Source of the DNA: Rhizophagus clarus
Taxonomy: Eukaryota; Glomeromycota; Glomeromycetes; Glomerales; Glomeraceae
Direction: 5' to 3'
Assembly (NCBI GenBank): GCA_015698045.1
Contig: BLAL01000047.1
Location: 558,001 to 622,000, forward strand
Length of the DNA: 64,000 bases
The position numbers and the translations under genes were made by a program. Shown here piece by piece: positions 12,396-25,635 of this stretch. Positions within the stretch are counted from its first letter, which is position 1. The number at the start of each line of letters is the position of its first letter. A model generated the notes under the pieces. That model was given only the letters and a program-made list of their open reading frames with translations. It did not search any database and was not told the origin of the DNA.

Positions 12396-13757
12396 GGTTT
12401 ATATAAATTTTTTTTTATGAATTATGCAGGAAACTGCAATTTTACGCAGATCGCATCGATTAATTCATTGAATTTTTTTTATAAAAATATGAATTTTACA
12501 ATATAACACAATGTAACGCGTTGATTAAATCGTAAAATGGTATCAAAAAAAAAAAATAAAATAAAATAAAATAAATAAAAATAAAAAATAAATAAATAAA
12601 TAAAATGATATAAAATGATATAAAATAAAATCATACATCAAACAAAACAAATAATCAGATAATCATCATCAAATAGATAAATCAAACTATGGGAATTCTT
12701 TATTCTCTTTATTCTCTTTTTTTTTTTAAAAAAAACAAAATTTTATCAATTCTAGCGTCACCTATTTTTAGATTTTTTTTTTTTTTTAAACAAATTTAAT
12801 CGCTCATCTTTTTGTGTAAAAAAAAAAATTTGTGTAAAAAATTTTTCGGAATTTTACGAATCCTTTAAATTTTTGCCTTTTTTTCTCCGTATTCATATTA
12901 TATATTCGGTATTCCGATTCCGAGAAAAAAAAAATCCATGCGATGAATGAAAAAAAAAAAATAACAATTATTTTTGTAATTTAAATTGAATTACTGATAC
13001 ATAATAAGATTTACAGGGATTTACCAGGATTTACAGAATATTTTTTTTTGATTAGTTTCTTTATATAAAAAAAAAAAAAATGTCGTACGAAAAAAAAAAA
13101 AGCTTTGCAGGTTTCACAACTTCTTATCACAAAAAAGAAATTATCATATCAAATTTATTATTAATATAAATCAATATGTATATAAAAATTAAAAATTTAT
13201 CAAAACAGGTTTTTTTTATTTCTCAATTTTTTTTGTACTATGATAAAAAAGTGATTGAATGAAACCCCACTTAAATTTATACACCTATTATTTTTTTTTA
13301 TTGTGTATCATAAAAAAAAAACCGGATTGCGGTAAAAACGATCTAACCGAAAGTCCGAGTTTACCTTTAAAATTTCCGAACCTTTCCGGAATTTTCATTA
13401 TGTGTTGAACAAATTTGTATTCATTTTTTATAGTTAATCCGTAACATTCTGTCTATTGGTGAAATTTTTTTTTTCCAAATGTAGAATGATGCATTGTCAC
13501 AATAGGTTAATTTGTTTATAATAAAACCAAAAATATGTATAAATAAAAAAAAAAATATCGCTTTTTTTTTATGCGTTAAAAAAGTACCGTTTTGCTTAAA
13601 AAAAAAAATTAACAAAAAAATTTTTTTTTCCTTCTCTCTCCGTTTTTTTTAAATAACTTACCGTTTAAATCTTTAAAATAAAGCCAAATATATCTCTTTC
13701 AATAACTTTAAGAGATTTTTTTTTTTCCCTTACATATTACATATTACACGAACAAAG
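12396..13757. other. Low-complexity spacer with TAAAA-type microsatellite
   Basis: About 12,541-12,630 is an A4T/A3T/ATAAA microsatellite ending in two GATATAAAAT units. The rest is long A and T homopolymers up to the start of the next gene. No gene is seen. Confidence 0.5.
12408..12416 (+). terminator. Pol III terminator (T9) of the tRNA-Pro gene
   Basis: A run of nine T residues begins 13 bp after the tRNA 3' end, the usual place and form of an RNA polymerase III stop. Confidence 0.8.
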
Positions 13758-14625
13758 ATGATGAAATTTTTTAACAAAAGTTCAAATAAAAAGAAGAGGA
13801 AAATATATCAGTTTAAATATGAAAGCATAGTAAATTATGAAAGTACAACGATGCGGAATGAATTTTACGGTTACTTAAATCCATCGCAAGATTATTCTAT
13901 TATATCTATAAATAGATTAAAAGAACACGGAGTAGATACTGACAAATATCATTTTGAAAAGATAACAAGTTCGAATCATCTTTCGAGAAATAAATTCTCA
14001 AATATTGTCGGCGTTACTGTGGTACCGATTTCATTTGAGATTACTGCTAGTGGATTAAAAAATATTAGAGTTAATGGCGCTACTACTACTTCTTCGGTTA
14101 ATAATAGAAAAGTTGAAATGAAAATATGTAACGTTCTAGTGTTGAAAGAATCTCCAGTGGACTTTAGATTAGGAAATGATTTTATTTTAGAATCTAATAC
14201 TGTTATTGAATCTAAACCAAGAAGCAATTATAATAAAGGGAGATTTACTCATCAGCTAAAATTTAAAGACGGTGTTACCGTGGATTTAGAAAGAATCGAA
14301 AATAGTAAGTCTTCTATACGATTTTTATTTTTTTTAGAAGATTAAAATTTATTTTTTTTTTATTTTTTAAAAGAATATGATATATATGATGAAGAAGAAG
14401 TGAATGAAAGCAGCGATGAAGATTTTGGAAATGATGAATATATCGATGAAAACAATATCGCATCACATAGAAATTCTAAACATGATAAATTAAACAAGTA
14501 CAAAAATTTCAGAAACTTTATGACGAAATTAAATTCTAATGTAGGGTTATGGAATATTACCATTATTTTTACTTTGGTAATCATGATTTCTATTATTTTG
14601 TATAGTTCTTCTAAGGTAAATTGAA

Positions 14626-14657
<32 letters not shown>

Positions 14658-15861
14658 GATTTTAATCATTTACTAATATATACCATATTTGATATTAGAC
14701 TCAGTCATTAGTTGAGGAATTAGTTATTCCATCTTGTACGTATAAATTTAAATTAATTCCTTTACTTGTTTATCATGATATTAAACATCTCCTTTTTTTA
14801 TTAACTAATTTATTGCCGTAAAATTTATCATTAAAGATAATAATCAATTTACTAAGCCAGATATAGATGATAAACTTGAGGATTATGTAAGAAAATTAAA
14901 AACTACAACATCATTTCTTGAATTATTTGAACTCGATAAACGTCAAAATCCTAAAATATCTAAAACACCTAAAACATCTAAAACATCTAAAATATCTAAA
15001 ATATCTAAAGCATCATCATCAGCATCATCATCATCATCAGCATCATCATCATCAACAGCAACAACATCAACAGCATCATCACATCTAAAAGAAGAAGAGG
15101 ATAGAGTAGAAAGTGAAGAAACACGAGAGTTATACACAAATTTAGTAAATTATACTGAAATTTTAGACAAAACAAAAAGGACATTATTAGATATGTACAA
15201 TCATGAGGTGGCTTATTCCTTCATACTTCAACAAAATGTTGATAATTTATCAAAATATCTATCTGTAAAAAAGAAAAGAAATATTTTTCGGATGATACCG
15301 TTTATGGGGAAAAGAGAATATTTTCCATTAACAAAGAATTTTGAAGATTTGGTCGGTAAAGTTATTAATAATACTCGATCAGTAATGGATGAAATAAATA
15401 CATCTCTAATTTATTGTGAAAGGATTATTAATCAAGTAGAAAAGACGAAAGATGAATTAGGATCGTTTATATTTAATAATAGTAAATCATTAACTGCTTG
15501 GTTAAAAGCTTTAGTAATGAAAGCTAAGATAGTAGTTAATAATTTAGGTGAAGTCGATTCTGAGACTGGTTTAAAATGTCAAAAATTATTAATGGCTTTG
15601 GATAATGATTTACGTGAATTATCAAGTACTTTTGAAGATTTAAGAAATGGTTTATTGGATCATTTATTTAATCTGTCTGAATTTTTAATACATTTTAAGC
15701 TTACTGAGAGAATAACTGATTTGGAAATTGATGTTATTAAAAAACATCTAGTAAAATTACAAGATGATCGTAGAATAATCTTTGATATAGGTTCTTTGAA
15801 AGAAGATGATGTCTGTCCAGTACCCACCCCAATCTTTCCAATAGTCCGTTCCAATAGTTAA
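13758..15861 (+). CDS. Single-pass membrane protein of unknown function (616 aa)
   Basis: Four exons give one frame: 13,758-14,304, 14,374-14,615, 14,699-14,735 and 14,837-15,861. Donors are GTAAGT, GTAAAT and GTACGT; acceptors are AAG, TAG and AAG. The 616-residue product has a mixed soluble N-terminal part (1-180), including ISFEITASGLKNIRVNG, then an acidic stretch (185-210). One strong membrane segment follows at about 240-260 (VGLWNITIIFTLVIMISIIL). After it come a KTPKTSKTSK then Ser/Ala/Thr low-complexity linker (about 310-355) and a long helical C-terminal half (about 370-590) rich in Leu, Glu, Lys and Asn. That half includes a basic patch, KKKRNIFRMIPFMGKRE. I do not recognise a domain. 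The layout suggests an anchored protein with a coiled-coil-like arm; which side faces the cytosol is not evident. It may be lineage specific. Splice calls rest on frame closure only. Confidence 0.7.
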
Positions 15862-17439
15862 ATAGTATTGTTTTTTTTTTATATCAAATTTATGAACTTT
15901 TTAATTGGTTGTAGGGATGATGTATCGATTAAAAAAAAAAAAAAATACAAAAAAAATTAAAAACCTTTTTTTTTTTTTTTTTGCAAATAACGCAATTTTT
16001 ATACGTAATTCAAATTTTTATTGATAGTCTTTTACATATTTCCAATATTTCCAATATTTTCATTTTCATCAGCAAAATTTTTATCTCCCAATTGACAGTT
16101 TCTCATATTTACATCAAAAAAAATTACTGGTGAAGGAATTTGTAAATCTCACAAAATATTGATGTAACGCCAGATTACCTACCGTTCAAGTTTTATTTTG
16201 CAATTAGAAACGTTTTTGGTGTAAATGATCAACGAATTTTTGTCATAATACATATCTTATTTTCGTAACGCATTTTCGATTATGTGAAATCAATGTTCAG
16301 ATATGATAACATGTGTAAAAAAGTAATTATTAGGCTACAAAGTGAAATGATGTTCTTACTAACGCCCATAAAACATTTTGTCTAAACTAAACTATCTATG
16401 CCCAACATCAACTCTGATCCGACCTCACCTCATTGATATTAAATAGAAAGTCGACCTTTATGTCATGGGGCTATCATCAACTATACTTACACGGTCATGC
16501 AATGATAGAAATAAATGAACAGAAAAATTTTGTTATCAAAAATGGATATTATTTACAAGATCTGAAGTTTGCATCTGCACAGCTGTTCACTCGACGCGTG
16601 TAATCGCACCAATCAAAAAGTGATTTATAATTATAAAAGATGATTTCATTTCCATAAAAATATTCTGGTATCTTCATTCAACATTTTCCCACAATTAGTC
16701 AAGTGTCAACTGTACGACCAAAAGTTTGCGTAACAGTTTACTGATGCAAATCAAATTTTTTACCGGTTAATTTTTTCGAAGGTACCTACATCGTCATAAA
16801 AGCTATCACGATAAAATGAGCTTTTTACGATTATATACTGTATATATTCTCAAAATTTCTCAAATTTCCCAAAACTTCTTTCTATTTTATCTCTTTACAG
16901 AAAAATATGAAAAATATTCGATATGAAATTGTCCTTAAGTTGTTTAATTCGAAGCGAAAATCTTGATTATTCTTTCTTGGTTGAAAGTTAACAATGATAT
17001 TATTGTTGAAAACAATCAATGCATATCTAAATTTCAATTTTTAGCTAAATTAAAGTTTCACATATCAAATCTTTTGACTTTGATATAATAAGTTCTAGAC
17101 TTGCTGTTAACGATCATAACAGTCTAACAGTGCAGAAATTGATAGGAAAGAAAGTAATCTTAAAATTCTCTAGCGAAGATGATATTAGAACAAATATTGA
17201 TTTTCGTATGGTACCTCAATGCTTTCTTATCGGATATTTTACCGAGAATGATTTTAAAACAATGTGATCAATAAGGAGATAATTCACATCATCATAAAAC
17301 CGACCGCCACTGGTAAATGTCTCTCAAAATTAAAAAAAAAAAAAAAAATAATAATTTAAATAAATGAATAACAAACAAAAATTGCAAGAAATTTTGTGGT
17401 GATGACTAACTTATTCCGTTTCTTAATTCACTTTCTTTA
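15862..17439. other. Spacer, no gene recognised
   Basis: It is AT-rich with long T runs at its start. From about 16,980 to 17,270 short coding-like pieces occur, for example a frame reading GKKVILKFSSEDDIRTNIDF near 17,150, but they are broken and unassignable. Confidence 0.35.
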
Positions 17440-19260
17440 ATAGATGCGCTCAAGATCAAGGGACTATCAAGACTAGGTACGAAGATATTATATTATAACA
17501 TTCGTACTAATTACATTTTAGTCACGTCATTTCTTTTTTTGTATTATTTAGAAGAACAGATAGGAAAAAAGGAAGATGGTTTAAGCCACGAAGGTCTTGG
17601 TCTTACTAACGTTAAACTATCAAGAGACTACTTGATGACCTAATTTAGAAACGTATTATTCTAATCTGATCATCACCAATGGCCGGTAAAACATCACTCG
17701 ACAACACACGGGATTTGTGGGTGTTCGTTTAGCTGAAGAGTTTAGCGATTACTTTAATCAATTCTGTGAAGCGCGACTTCAAACGTTGTCTTTTCCCGGA
17801 CTAGTTGCTATCTCCATGGGTGAAATTTATAAAAAATACTGTATCTCATTCAACTCTTGACTTTCTAGCATCATTGCTTAGTGCTACATATTGTCAAGAT
17901 CGTTTAGGTTATGTGGTAGGACCCCTTCTTAATATTAAAAGACTTGATCAAATCAGTGTTCATAAATATGAACCCAAAGATATTGTGGAATAGCAAGGGT
18001 AAAGGCAAAGATTGTCGTTGAGCGTGTATGGCAAATGGAGCGTCAGTAAAGGTTCTTTCTGAAAACATTTATCTTTCTGTTGATGCTGGAAAGGTGTTTG
18101 GATTAGAGGGATATATGGATTTTTACATAAATAATGATAACACAGAGCTTTGCAACTATGGCAGCAGCAAATGTAACAATTATATATCACAATTTGCTTA
18201 CACATCTTTATATTCATCAAAATATCCTCGTCACAATATCTCCATCACAATATCCTTCTCCGTCTTCGTTATCTCATAATACCTCACGACAAAGATTTCA
18301 AAAGGGTGGTGTGTATAGTATACCCTTATTCTTAAATCTACAAAAGAGTGGGCACTGGGCAATTATTGACATTCGATGGCCGGACGAACTTAACAAGTTA
18401 ATACAAGACTGCATACCTTTTTTTATAATAGGATATCTTATTGTTAAAGAAGATAACAAACCGTTGCTTTAATTGAGTAACGGAGATCTCGAAATTCGAA
18501 TACCATTATTTTATTTTGGTCGTTTTTGGAATTTCGTCGCAGACAATGTCAACGAGGTGCGAATGCAATTACACTGAGAAACAGTGTCAAACAAAATTTA
18601 ACGGACTAGTGGGCTAGATTTAAAGGAACGTAAATTGGTTTAGACACAAGCATCAATAACCAATTTTTGTGGATTTACTATGGATAATGAGCTTTCGCAA
18701 AAGATAATATATCAAAATGCAATACAAACCAACTTTTGGTCCGCTTAGTTGTTCTACGTCATATTCTTCAAATGTTGCCAAATAACATCAAGTACCATCT
18801 CTATTTACTCTATTTAGGATTTTTTCACAAGTTCAGGTGTAACCGTGTACAGATCGCGAAGGAACTTCTCTATGTTCCTGTGCTGAAAACTATTAATCTA
18901 TTCAGTTGGTATATAGCAATGGGGATAAACCTTCCGGAACCTTTAGGTTCCTGACCAAGATGTGATAGAATAATTGATTGGCCAACATTAACATTTCGCC
19001 GAAGGCATCAAAAAAGGTTACTGCTTGTTACTAAACAGATGATTGACATATGGATACTGCCACCAGAAAATAGTCTGGCCCAATGGCGTGGACAAACCAT
19101 ACATCCCACTTCCTTGCGTCTAAAGCTTGCACTTAAAAATGGAAGATTTTCTACATCGCAGATGCATCCGATAGGGACAATGTTCAATTGTTAGATCAAG
19201 AAATATGCTAGATTATGATATCCCTGAATTTAAATAGATAGCGTGCAGCGTGCAACTAAA
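17440..19260 (+). pseudogene. Decayed GC-richer coding patch, possibly a Crinkler-like gene
   Basis: Base composition rises and plus-strand frames pass from one to another across stops. Readable pieces include FVGVRLAEEFSDYF (about 17,717), LGYVVGPLLNIKRLDQ (about 17,908), LSVDAGKVFGLEGYMDFYIN (about 18,073), RFQKGGVYSIPLFLNL and HWAIIDIRWPDELNKL (about 18,294-18,392), and a further frame at 18,736-18,954. The order of a GYxDFYIN-type segment followed by RFxxGGxY and WAIIDIR resembles, from memory, the nuclease-like C-terminal part of Crinkler-type proteins found in Rhizophagus. That match is weak and I did not align it. It may equally be a decayed mobile-element gene. No intact product is possible. 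Confidence 0.35.
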
Positions 19261-19628
19261 TCGCTTATCATATCTGATATTAGTAGATTAATTATTATGT
19301 GGGGAATGATGAATAATTGTTTTCAATCTTAGATTCGGGAATCCCGAATCTGTCAGCCCCAAATAAAATTTTAATTATATCTAAATTTTACTAATTATAA
19401 CAATATGCATTTATTTAATTAAATCTTTTTATACATCAAATAACAAAACAGTTTAATTTTGCAATCTTTTTTTTTTTTTTTTTTTGTTATATTGTTATAT
19501 TGTAAAATTATTTGGTCAACGGAAACATATATGCTTTTCAAACATGTAGTTAAAAAAAATTGTAACGTGACTTACAGAGAATTTCAACCAGATAGAATCA
19601 ATAAGTTGATTGGCTAATTTATTTCATT
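19261..19628. other. Upstream region of the URI-like gene
   Basis: AT-rich DNA with a long T run near 19,469-19,485. No feature beyond the presumed promoter of the following gene can be supported. Confidence 0.4.
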
Positions 19629-21673
19629 ATGCCAATATCAAATCTCGATTCTCAATATCAAATCTTTTTCTCAGAAACGACAATGACACCAGAACAAACA
19701 AAAATATATCGTTCAAAATTAGAACAAGTAATACTTAATACTTCAGAAACTTTAGAAACTTGGAAAAATTATGAACGTGATTATAAGTCCTTAAAGGATA
19801 CTTTGAGTGAATTAGATTATGAAACCGAACATAAAGTTATGGTAAGCTTATTTTTCCTTTTCAAAAAAAAAAAAAGAATAACCTTTTTATCTTTAATTTG
19901 ATATATATATATATATTTATTTATGTGAATGATTACAAACCTTTTATTATTATTAGGTACCAATTGGTAAATTAGCGTTTATGCCAGGAAAATTAATTCA
20001 TACAAACGAAATTTTAGCGATGCTTGGTGATAATTGGTTTGTAGAACGATCAACAAAACAAGCCATTGGAATAGTGGAAAGAAGAATAGAGAGTAAGTTT
20101 GATCAACAACAGAACAAAAAAAAAGAAAAAAATAAAAATTGATTTCTTCGATTATCATTTATCAAGAATTTTTTTTTAGATGTGAATCATCTATATTATA
20201 ATTATTAGTGGTGAACAAAACTATCAATGATTTGGAAGTACAACTTGTAAATCACCGAACAAAAATTGGTTTGACTTCAAATATTTTGGATCTTGCAAGT
20301 TCACAAGAAGCAAAGGTATAATATAACTAAAAAGAATTTTTTCTTTTCTTTTTTTTTTTTTATTATTATTATTGAAGTTGTTAATTTCTTTATATTGGTA
20401 TAGCTTAATGAAGAAGGATTACCTTTTGTGGATATTATGGAAGAATATAATTCCGATAATGAAAAGAAAGGCAAACAACAAGTTAAAGAGAAAAAAGATG
20501 TTGAAGGTAAAATTGTTATATTATTCTATCATCTTATACATTTTATACGTAAGATTTATCAATTTATATTTCAGATCTTGGCAAAGATACTCCTAAAAGT
20601 AGTGAAGATCGATTTGGATATCTGGATGAGTTAATTAAAGAGGAAGAGGAAGAATTAAGACGAGAAAAATTGTTGGGATCAGATGAAGATGATTATGAAG
20701 AAGGAGCAGAAGAAGAAGAAGAAGAAGAAGAAGAAGATGATGATGATGATGATGATGAATATTGGGAAGATGAAGTCGAGGAAGATGATGAATTATATTC
20801 TGAAGAAGAACATGAAGAGGAAGTGAAAGAAAAGGAAGTGATAGTGCAAGAGGAAGTAAAAGAGAAATCGAGAGTTAAACACAATAAAAAAGTTTCATTC
20901 GCTAATCAATCTTCAGAAGCACAAGAAATTCGGTCACCAGCTGATATTTATGCACATATGTTAAAGAAAGCAAAACAAAATGAGCAATCAACTGATAATA
21001 TACTGGAAAAAATTACACCAGAGGACTTAGATTTCATTTCACCTTTAAATGAACCTGAAGAAAGGAAAAAATCTACATCGTTGTTCAAATCAGGAAGGCG
21101 ATCTAATTTGTTATATACTCCACGAGAAACACGTAAACCTACATCTTCAACTGTTCCCATTGGAAGTGTAAAAGAGAATATTACTTCAAAAACTTCTCAA
21201 CAAATTACGATTTCACCAGTAAGAACAACTGTTGTAGAGAAAGAAGTTCATCCTGAAGATGTTGATGTGGAAGCATTAGAAGATGAGATTTGGATGAAAG
21301 AGGTTGTTGTGACTTGATTAACATTTATATTATTGAATCTATACTAAACGTTAATTATATATATATATTTTTTTTAGATAAGTTCGGAATACCATCAAAA
21401 ACGTTTACAGTTTATAGCTCAAGAAGGTGGATTATCATCCATATTTGAACCAAAGCAATTTAAAGACGTAAGTATGATGTTTTCAAGAATGTTCTATTTT
21501 TTTTTTAACTTGAAAATTAATTCGACTTTTAATGTCATTTGTTTTAGACTGTGGAAGATTCCGAAGATCTTCCTGTTGAAGATAGTAAATCAACATCACA
21601 ACCAATAATAGAAGAGAAACCCAAGAAGATTTCTAAATTTAAAGCTGCCAGGTTGCAAGGAAAATTTGAATAA
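19629..21673 (+). CDS. URI1: URI1/Bud27 unconventional prefoldin-like protein (500 aa)
   Basis: Seven exons: 19,629-19,841, 19,957-20,092, 20,209-20,315, 20,404-20,506, 20,575-21,302, 21,378-21,467 and 21,548-21,673. The N-terminal part (about 18-145) is a prefoldin-alpha-like coiled coil. Its hairpin reads VPIGKLAFMPGKLIHTNEIL, close to the FMPGKLxHTNE signature of URI proteins, followed by AIGIVERRIE and a second helix. After it come EEGLPFVDIMEEY, a Glu/Asp tract (about 230-280) and, at the C-terminus, MKEISSEYHQKRLQ and KKISKFKAARLQGKFE, a conserved tail of Bud27/URI. URI scaffolds the R2TP/prefoldin-like complex, binds the RNA polymerase subunit Rpb5 and helps assemble polymerases in the cytoplasm; in yeast it also affects translation initiation. 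The donor after exon 5 is weak (GTTGTT), see findings. The start is the first ATG of the frame; a second ATG at codon 19 is also possible. Confidence 0.88.
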
Positions 21674-24600
21674 TTTTGAATTTCTATGCACTTTTTTATA
21701 ATGCTATTTATGCTATTCCTATAATACTAATTGAGGCGGAAAATATATTGTCAACTTCTTTGTACAAATTGTAATGTAATTGATAATAAATCGTTAATGT
21801 TTAATTAGAGGTCAATCAGCTGATTATATTTAATTGTTTTTATTTTATCCTATTTTTTTTTTTTTTTTCTTAATGTATGGTACAAATATGAATCAATTTG
21901 ATCAGACTTCTCAGAAATTAATTTTATTGGGGCAGAATCTTTAGAGTGATTCAAAGGTCTGTGGTACACTCTTAACAAGGCTTCTTGAAAGTTTTAATAT
22001 CAGTAATGCGTTTATTGTAAGAATGGAACACTTTTTAGATAAAGTTTACGCAAAAAAAGTTTGCATAACACCGATAACTGTTAATGTTATATGATTAAAT
22101 TACACACCCAAAATTGTACTGCTACAGTAATGTGTAATGCTTTAGCATTCGAATCTTCGACATACAAAAAAATTAGTATATGATGCTGCACATTAAAGAG
22201 CTGGTTACATAAAGATACATATTTAAGGCTTGTTATATAATAAATTTGATATTTGATAGGCTAGTTATCACCATAAATTTTTTAGGACACACAATATATT
22301 ATAACTTTTATTATACCTCATCATTTATAGTTTATTACCATAATAACGTAAAAATAATTAAAAGTTTTGACCGTGATACAGGACATTATGTCTATTATAT
22401 CCTAATCATTTACTTTTTCGTTAAAACCCACATAATTCATCATTACGTTTTCTACCTTTTTTTGTTCGCTGGGGTTTGTGAAAGAGTTCCAAGTGATCCT
22501 CCTTTCTCATCAACTTGTTTTAAATTTTTTGCTTCCGTGCGCACGTTGAATGTGGAGCGTATTTCCCATTACTTGTGAACTTTGCTTATGAAAAGTACTA
22601 GTTGACATTTAATAATTGTTATTAGAAATTTAAAATTTAAGTCTTATGTATCTAGAGAGAAAGAGAGACAAATCTTTAAATTATATCTAACAGATAAACG
22701 CGAAATTTGATTAATCTCAATGAAGCCATGATTTCACATCTTCATGCGGGTAGAGACATTATTTTGTGAGAGATATTTTTGTGTTTGCAAATAGTATTCA
22801 ACGTAATCTGAAATGATATGGACATAATAGTGAGATGCAAAATATCATTAGCCGTAACAATGATGAGTATAGTATAATACCTGCAAATCCAGTGAATAAT
22901 ACATAAAAACTTTCAAGAACTGAAATTGTTTTAAGGTGTTAGGTATCCTTGCATAGTTTAATCTTCCAAGCCGTACCAGATTCGTTGCGTTATTAGTCAT
23001 TACAAATTCTAAAATTCCATTACTACAATTGTCCTCTGCTTAATTATCCCATGAATGTATTCCAAGAACATAAAGTGCTATGAACATCAGATCCAAGTGC
23101 TTTTGTATTTTCTTAAGAATGTGTATAAAACGTCTCGCGTTACTACACAAAGATCGACTTAATCTCATTTCTGGATAAGGCTCTGGGAGTCCACCACTTC
23201 TGAGACCTATATCAAGCCTATTATACTATTTTTTAAGATTCCTCTAAAATCGCACTTTTGTCCAATACGAGCTCTGAACGTCCTGTCCTTCATTTCGGCG
23301 ATGAGCTGAGGCCCATCAAACTATTTCTTCACTACAATTGTAAAAGAGAATACAATTATACAGAAAAGGTTTGAATGAGATCAGATTTGCTTGCGTATCC
23401 ATCTTCAGTTCTTTTTTTCTAAACATCATTTCGCAAGCATGTTTGGAAGGAATTGCTCGATCGGAAACAGGAGGTTTATTTCTTTCCAGATTTCCACCAC
23501 TATGTGTGTGTAAGAATTGGCCTTAAGAAAAAAATCAAAATATTTAATAATGTTACATATATTGTTTCACTTACTATGTAACGTAAGTGTTGCAACTATT
23601 TGCAACCTATGTGTCGTAATATTACACCACTTGCAATATCCGTATTGTACTTGATTTACGGTTTCGCTACAGTTGCAACAACTTAAGTTGCAGTCCAAAA
23701 TGTTGTAATTATTACTTACGGCCAGTAACCTAGACAGCGTCGCTAAACTTTACGCTTTATTCTTTTGGAGTTGCCTAAAATCGTATGAATCAGAGAGATA
23801 TTTTGAAAGTGCTATAACAAAATAAATATTATCTTTTTTATTTACCTTTTTTCAATCTTTTCAAAAAAACCCACAATTGCATCTGATTCGACCAATTTTA
23901 CTTCATTATTGAAAATTCCAATCATGTAGTCATTCGTCGAAAAGAGAGATTTCATTCGGGTATCATCACTCAGGTTGAGAATATTCCAATATGCGAGGTT
24001 ATAGGTGAAAAAACTTTCCGAGATTAACATAATAATAATAAGCATTCATATTGTCCATAAACTCTGAGTCGAGCATCTCTATGCTTCGGTAAATCGACTA
24101 AGATAATAAGCTATTCCATTCTATCAATAGTGAAGGTCTCTGAATAGTCCATTGTCATGGCAATTTTCATTTTTGTATTTTTTTTTTTTATTTTTTTTTT
24201 CCATATGGTTTTGCGCGTATTTTCTAACATTTTCTTATAAAACTTTTGAGAACTTCAACGAAACCTCAAAAAATGTATATAACATCCTTCCTGAGCTAAT
24301 ACAGAAAAATACAGAAAAAATAAATATGTGCGTAATAACGGATTCGGTTGACTATTTCAATAGTACTTGAGTATTGCAAAGTAAAATATTTAATTCGCCA
24401 CTTTGAAATTCTCTGTATGGTACCAAATTATGTATTTGCTAACTAATTATGTAATACTCAGAGGTAATTTTTTTTGATGAAATTGAACTTCTTTCAATAA
24501 AAGTTTAACATTTGTATTAATTGTCACAACCAGAGCTTCTGTTTATTGACTTTGATTCTCTTCAGTCATTTCAAACGGGAATCCTGTAACCTGTATACTA

Positions 24601-25635
24601 CATCTCTCCATTGATATTCATTATCATGAATTTGCCTAACGTGTTTTTTATTATTAATTGCGTATAATGTATTTCAATGTGATGTTCTGATTGTAAACTA
24701 GATGTCTCTTTTGCATTAAGTATGTTTACATTAAGGCCACGAGTAATTTTCAAGGAGACCAACAGAGTTTTTTTTGTCAGATATATTTGGATTCGCAATC
24801 ACGTGTTATAAATCAACTACTGTATTGCCGAACTATTGATAAGATTTGATCAACCCGATAATTTAATATTTGACACTAAAAAAGTTTCATAGTAGTAAAA
24901 CTGCATGATTGCGAATTTTTTAGAACATATTTACCATAGATTATTGCGAAATCAAAATCAAAAAACACGTGAATCATCAATCAAGCTTCAATTATTTTTT
25001 TTAATTTCATTAAATTTGTCATTTTAATTCTATTGAACCATGATAATATTACTGTTTTTGTTAACCTGCAAAACATACACAGAAACCCGCGGAAACACAA
25101 AGTTTGAAATTTTAAAGTTATGCTTATTCTCTAAATCAATTTATTCGAGAGTAAAGTTTAGACGTAACAAATTTTTAACATTTTTATACGGCCAGTCAAA
25201 ATTCACATTGCAAATTCTTGAGCCTGAAATTGAAGAAATAGAAAACTGGCATCATTATTAATTAAACCGTTCAATTTCGAAAGATATTTGACTAAAACAA
25301 ACCAATCTTTGTTATTACGCTGTGATCATAACTTAATTATTTAATTAATTAAAAGAATTAATTTACATATTGTAATACAAAGTACTAAATAGCTTAGAAA
25401 GAAAGTGTGAAGTTGGTAAAATGGAATAATTAACGACAAAATAAAATAAATTACAATATGAAATAAAAAAAATAAAGGAGTGTGAGTAAATCATAATTAA
25501 AGCTTAATTAAAGCTTAATTTGAACGATTCTTTTTTGTTAAACTTATAAAAGTTATCACAAACGCATTAATTTTCAAAAAAAGCATAAAAATTTAAAACT
25601 AATTTAATTATTAAATAAAAAAATTCGATCAATGG
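21674..25635. other. Long spacer with decayed, unassigned coding-like patches
   Basis: No intact gene is seen. The stretch about 22,900-23,480 is GC-richer; on the minus strand it gives broken pieces such as PQLIAEMKDRTFRARIGQKC, which I cannot assign. About 23,565-23,730 is dense in TTGCAAC/GTTGCAA and TTACG/CGTAA words. The remaining frames, up to 73 codons, are isolated and unsupported. Confidence 0.4.
23565..23730. repeat. TTGCAAC-rich inverted-repeat patch, possible decayed small transposon
   Basis: The words GTTGCAAC and TTGCAAC (near 23,592, 23,602 and 23,675), CTTGCAAT, and TTACGG/CGTAA occur in both orientations within 165 bp. This foldback-like texture suggests a decayed non-autonomous element. 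I could not fix termini or a target-site duplication. Confidence 0.3.

Noticed and set aside
20693..21160. Minus-strand Ser-rich frames opposite the URI-like gene
   Set aside because: They are complements of GAA/GAT repeats in the acidic tract.
23842..24045. 67-codon minus-strand frame
   Set aside because: It is isolated and AT-driven, with no domain or splice continuation.
24152..24370. 72-codon plus-strand frame with a hydrophobic start
   Set aside because: The start is a poly-T-driven Phe run, there are no splice partners and the product is unlike any protein; treated as chance.
25040..25261. 73-codon plus-strand frame with a signal-peptide-like start
   Set aside because: It is isolated, with no supporting context or recognisable motif, and frames of this length are expected by chance here.
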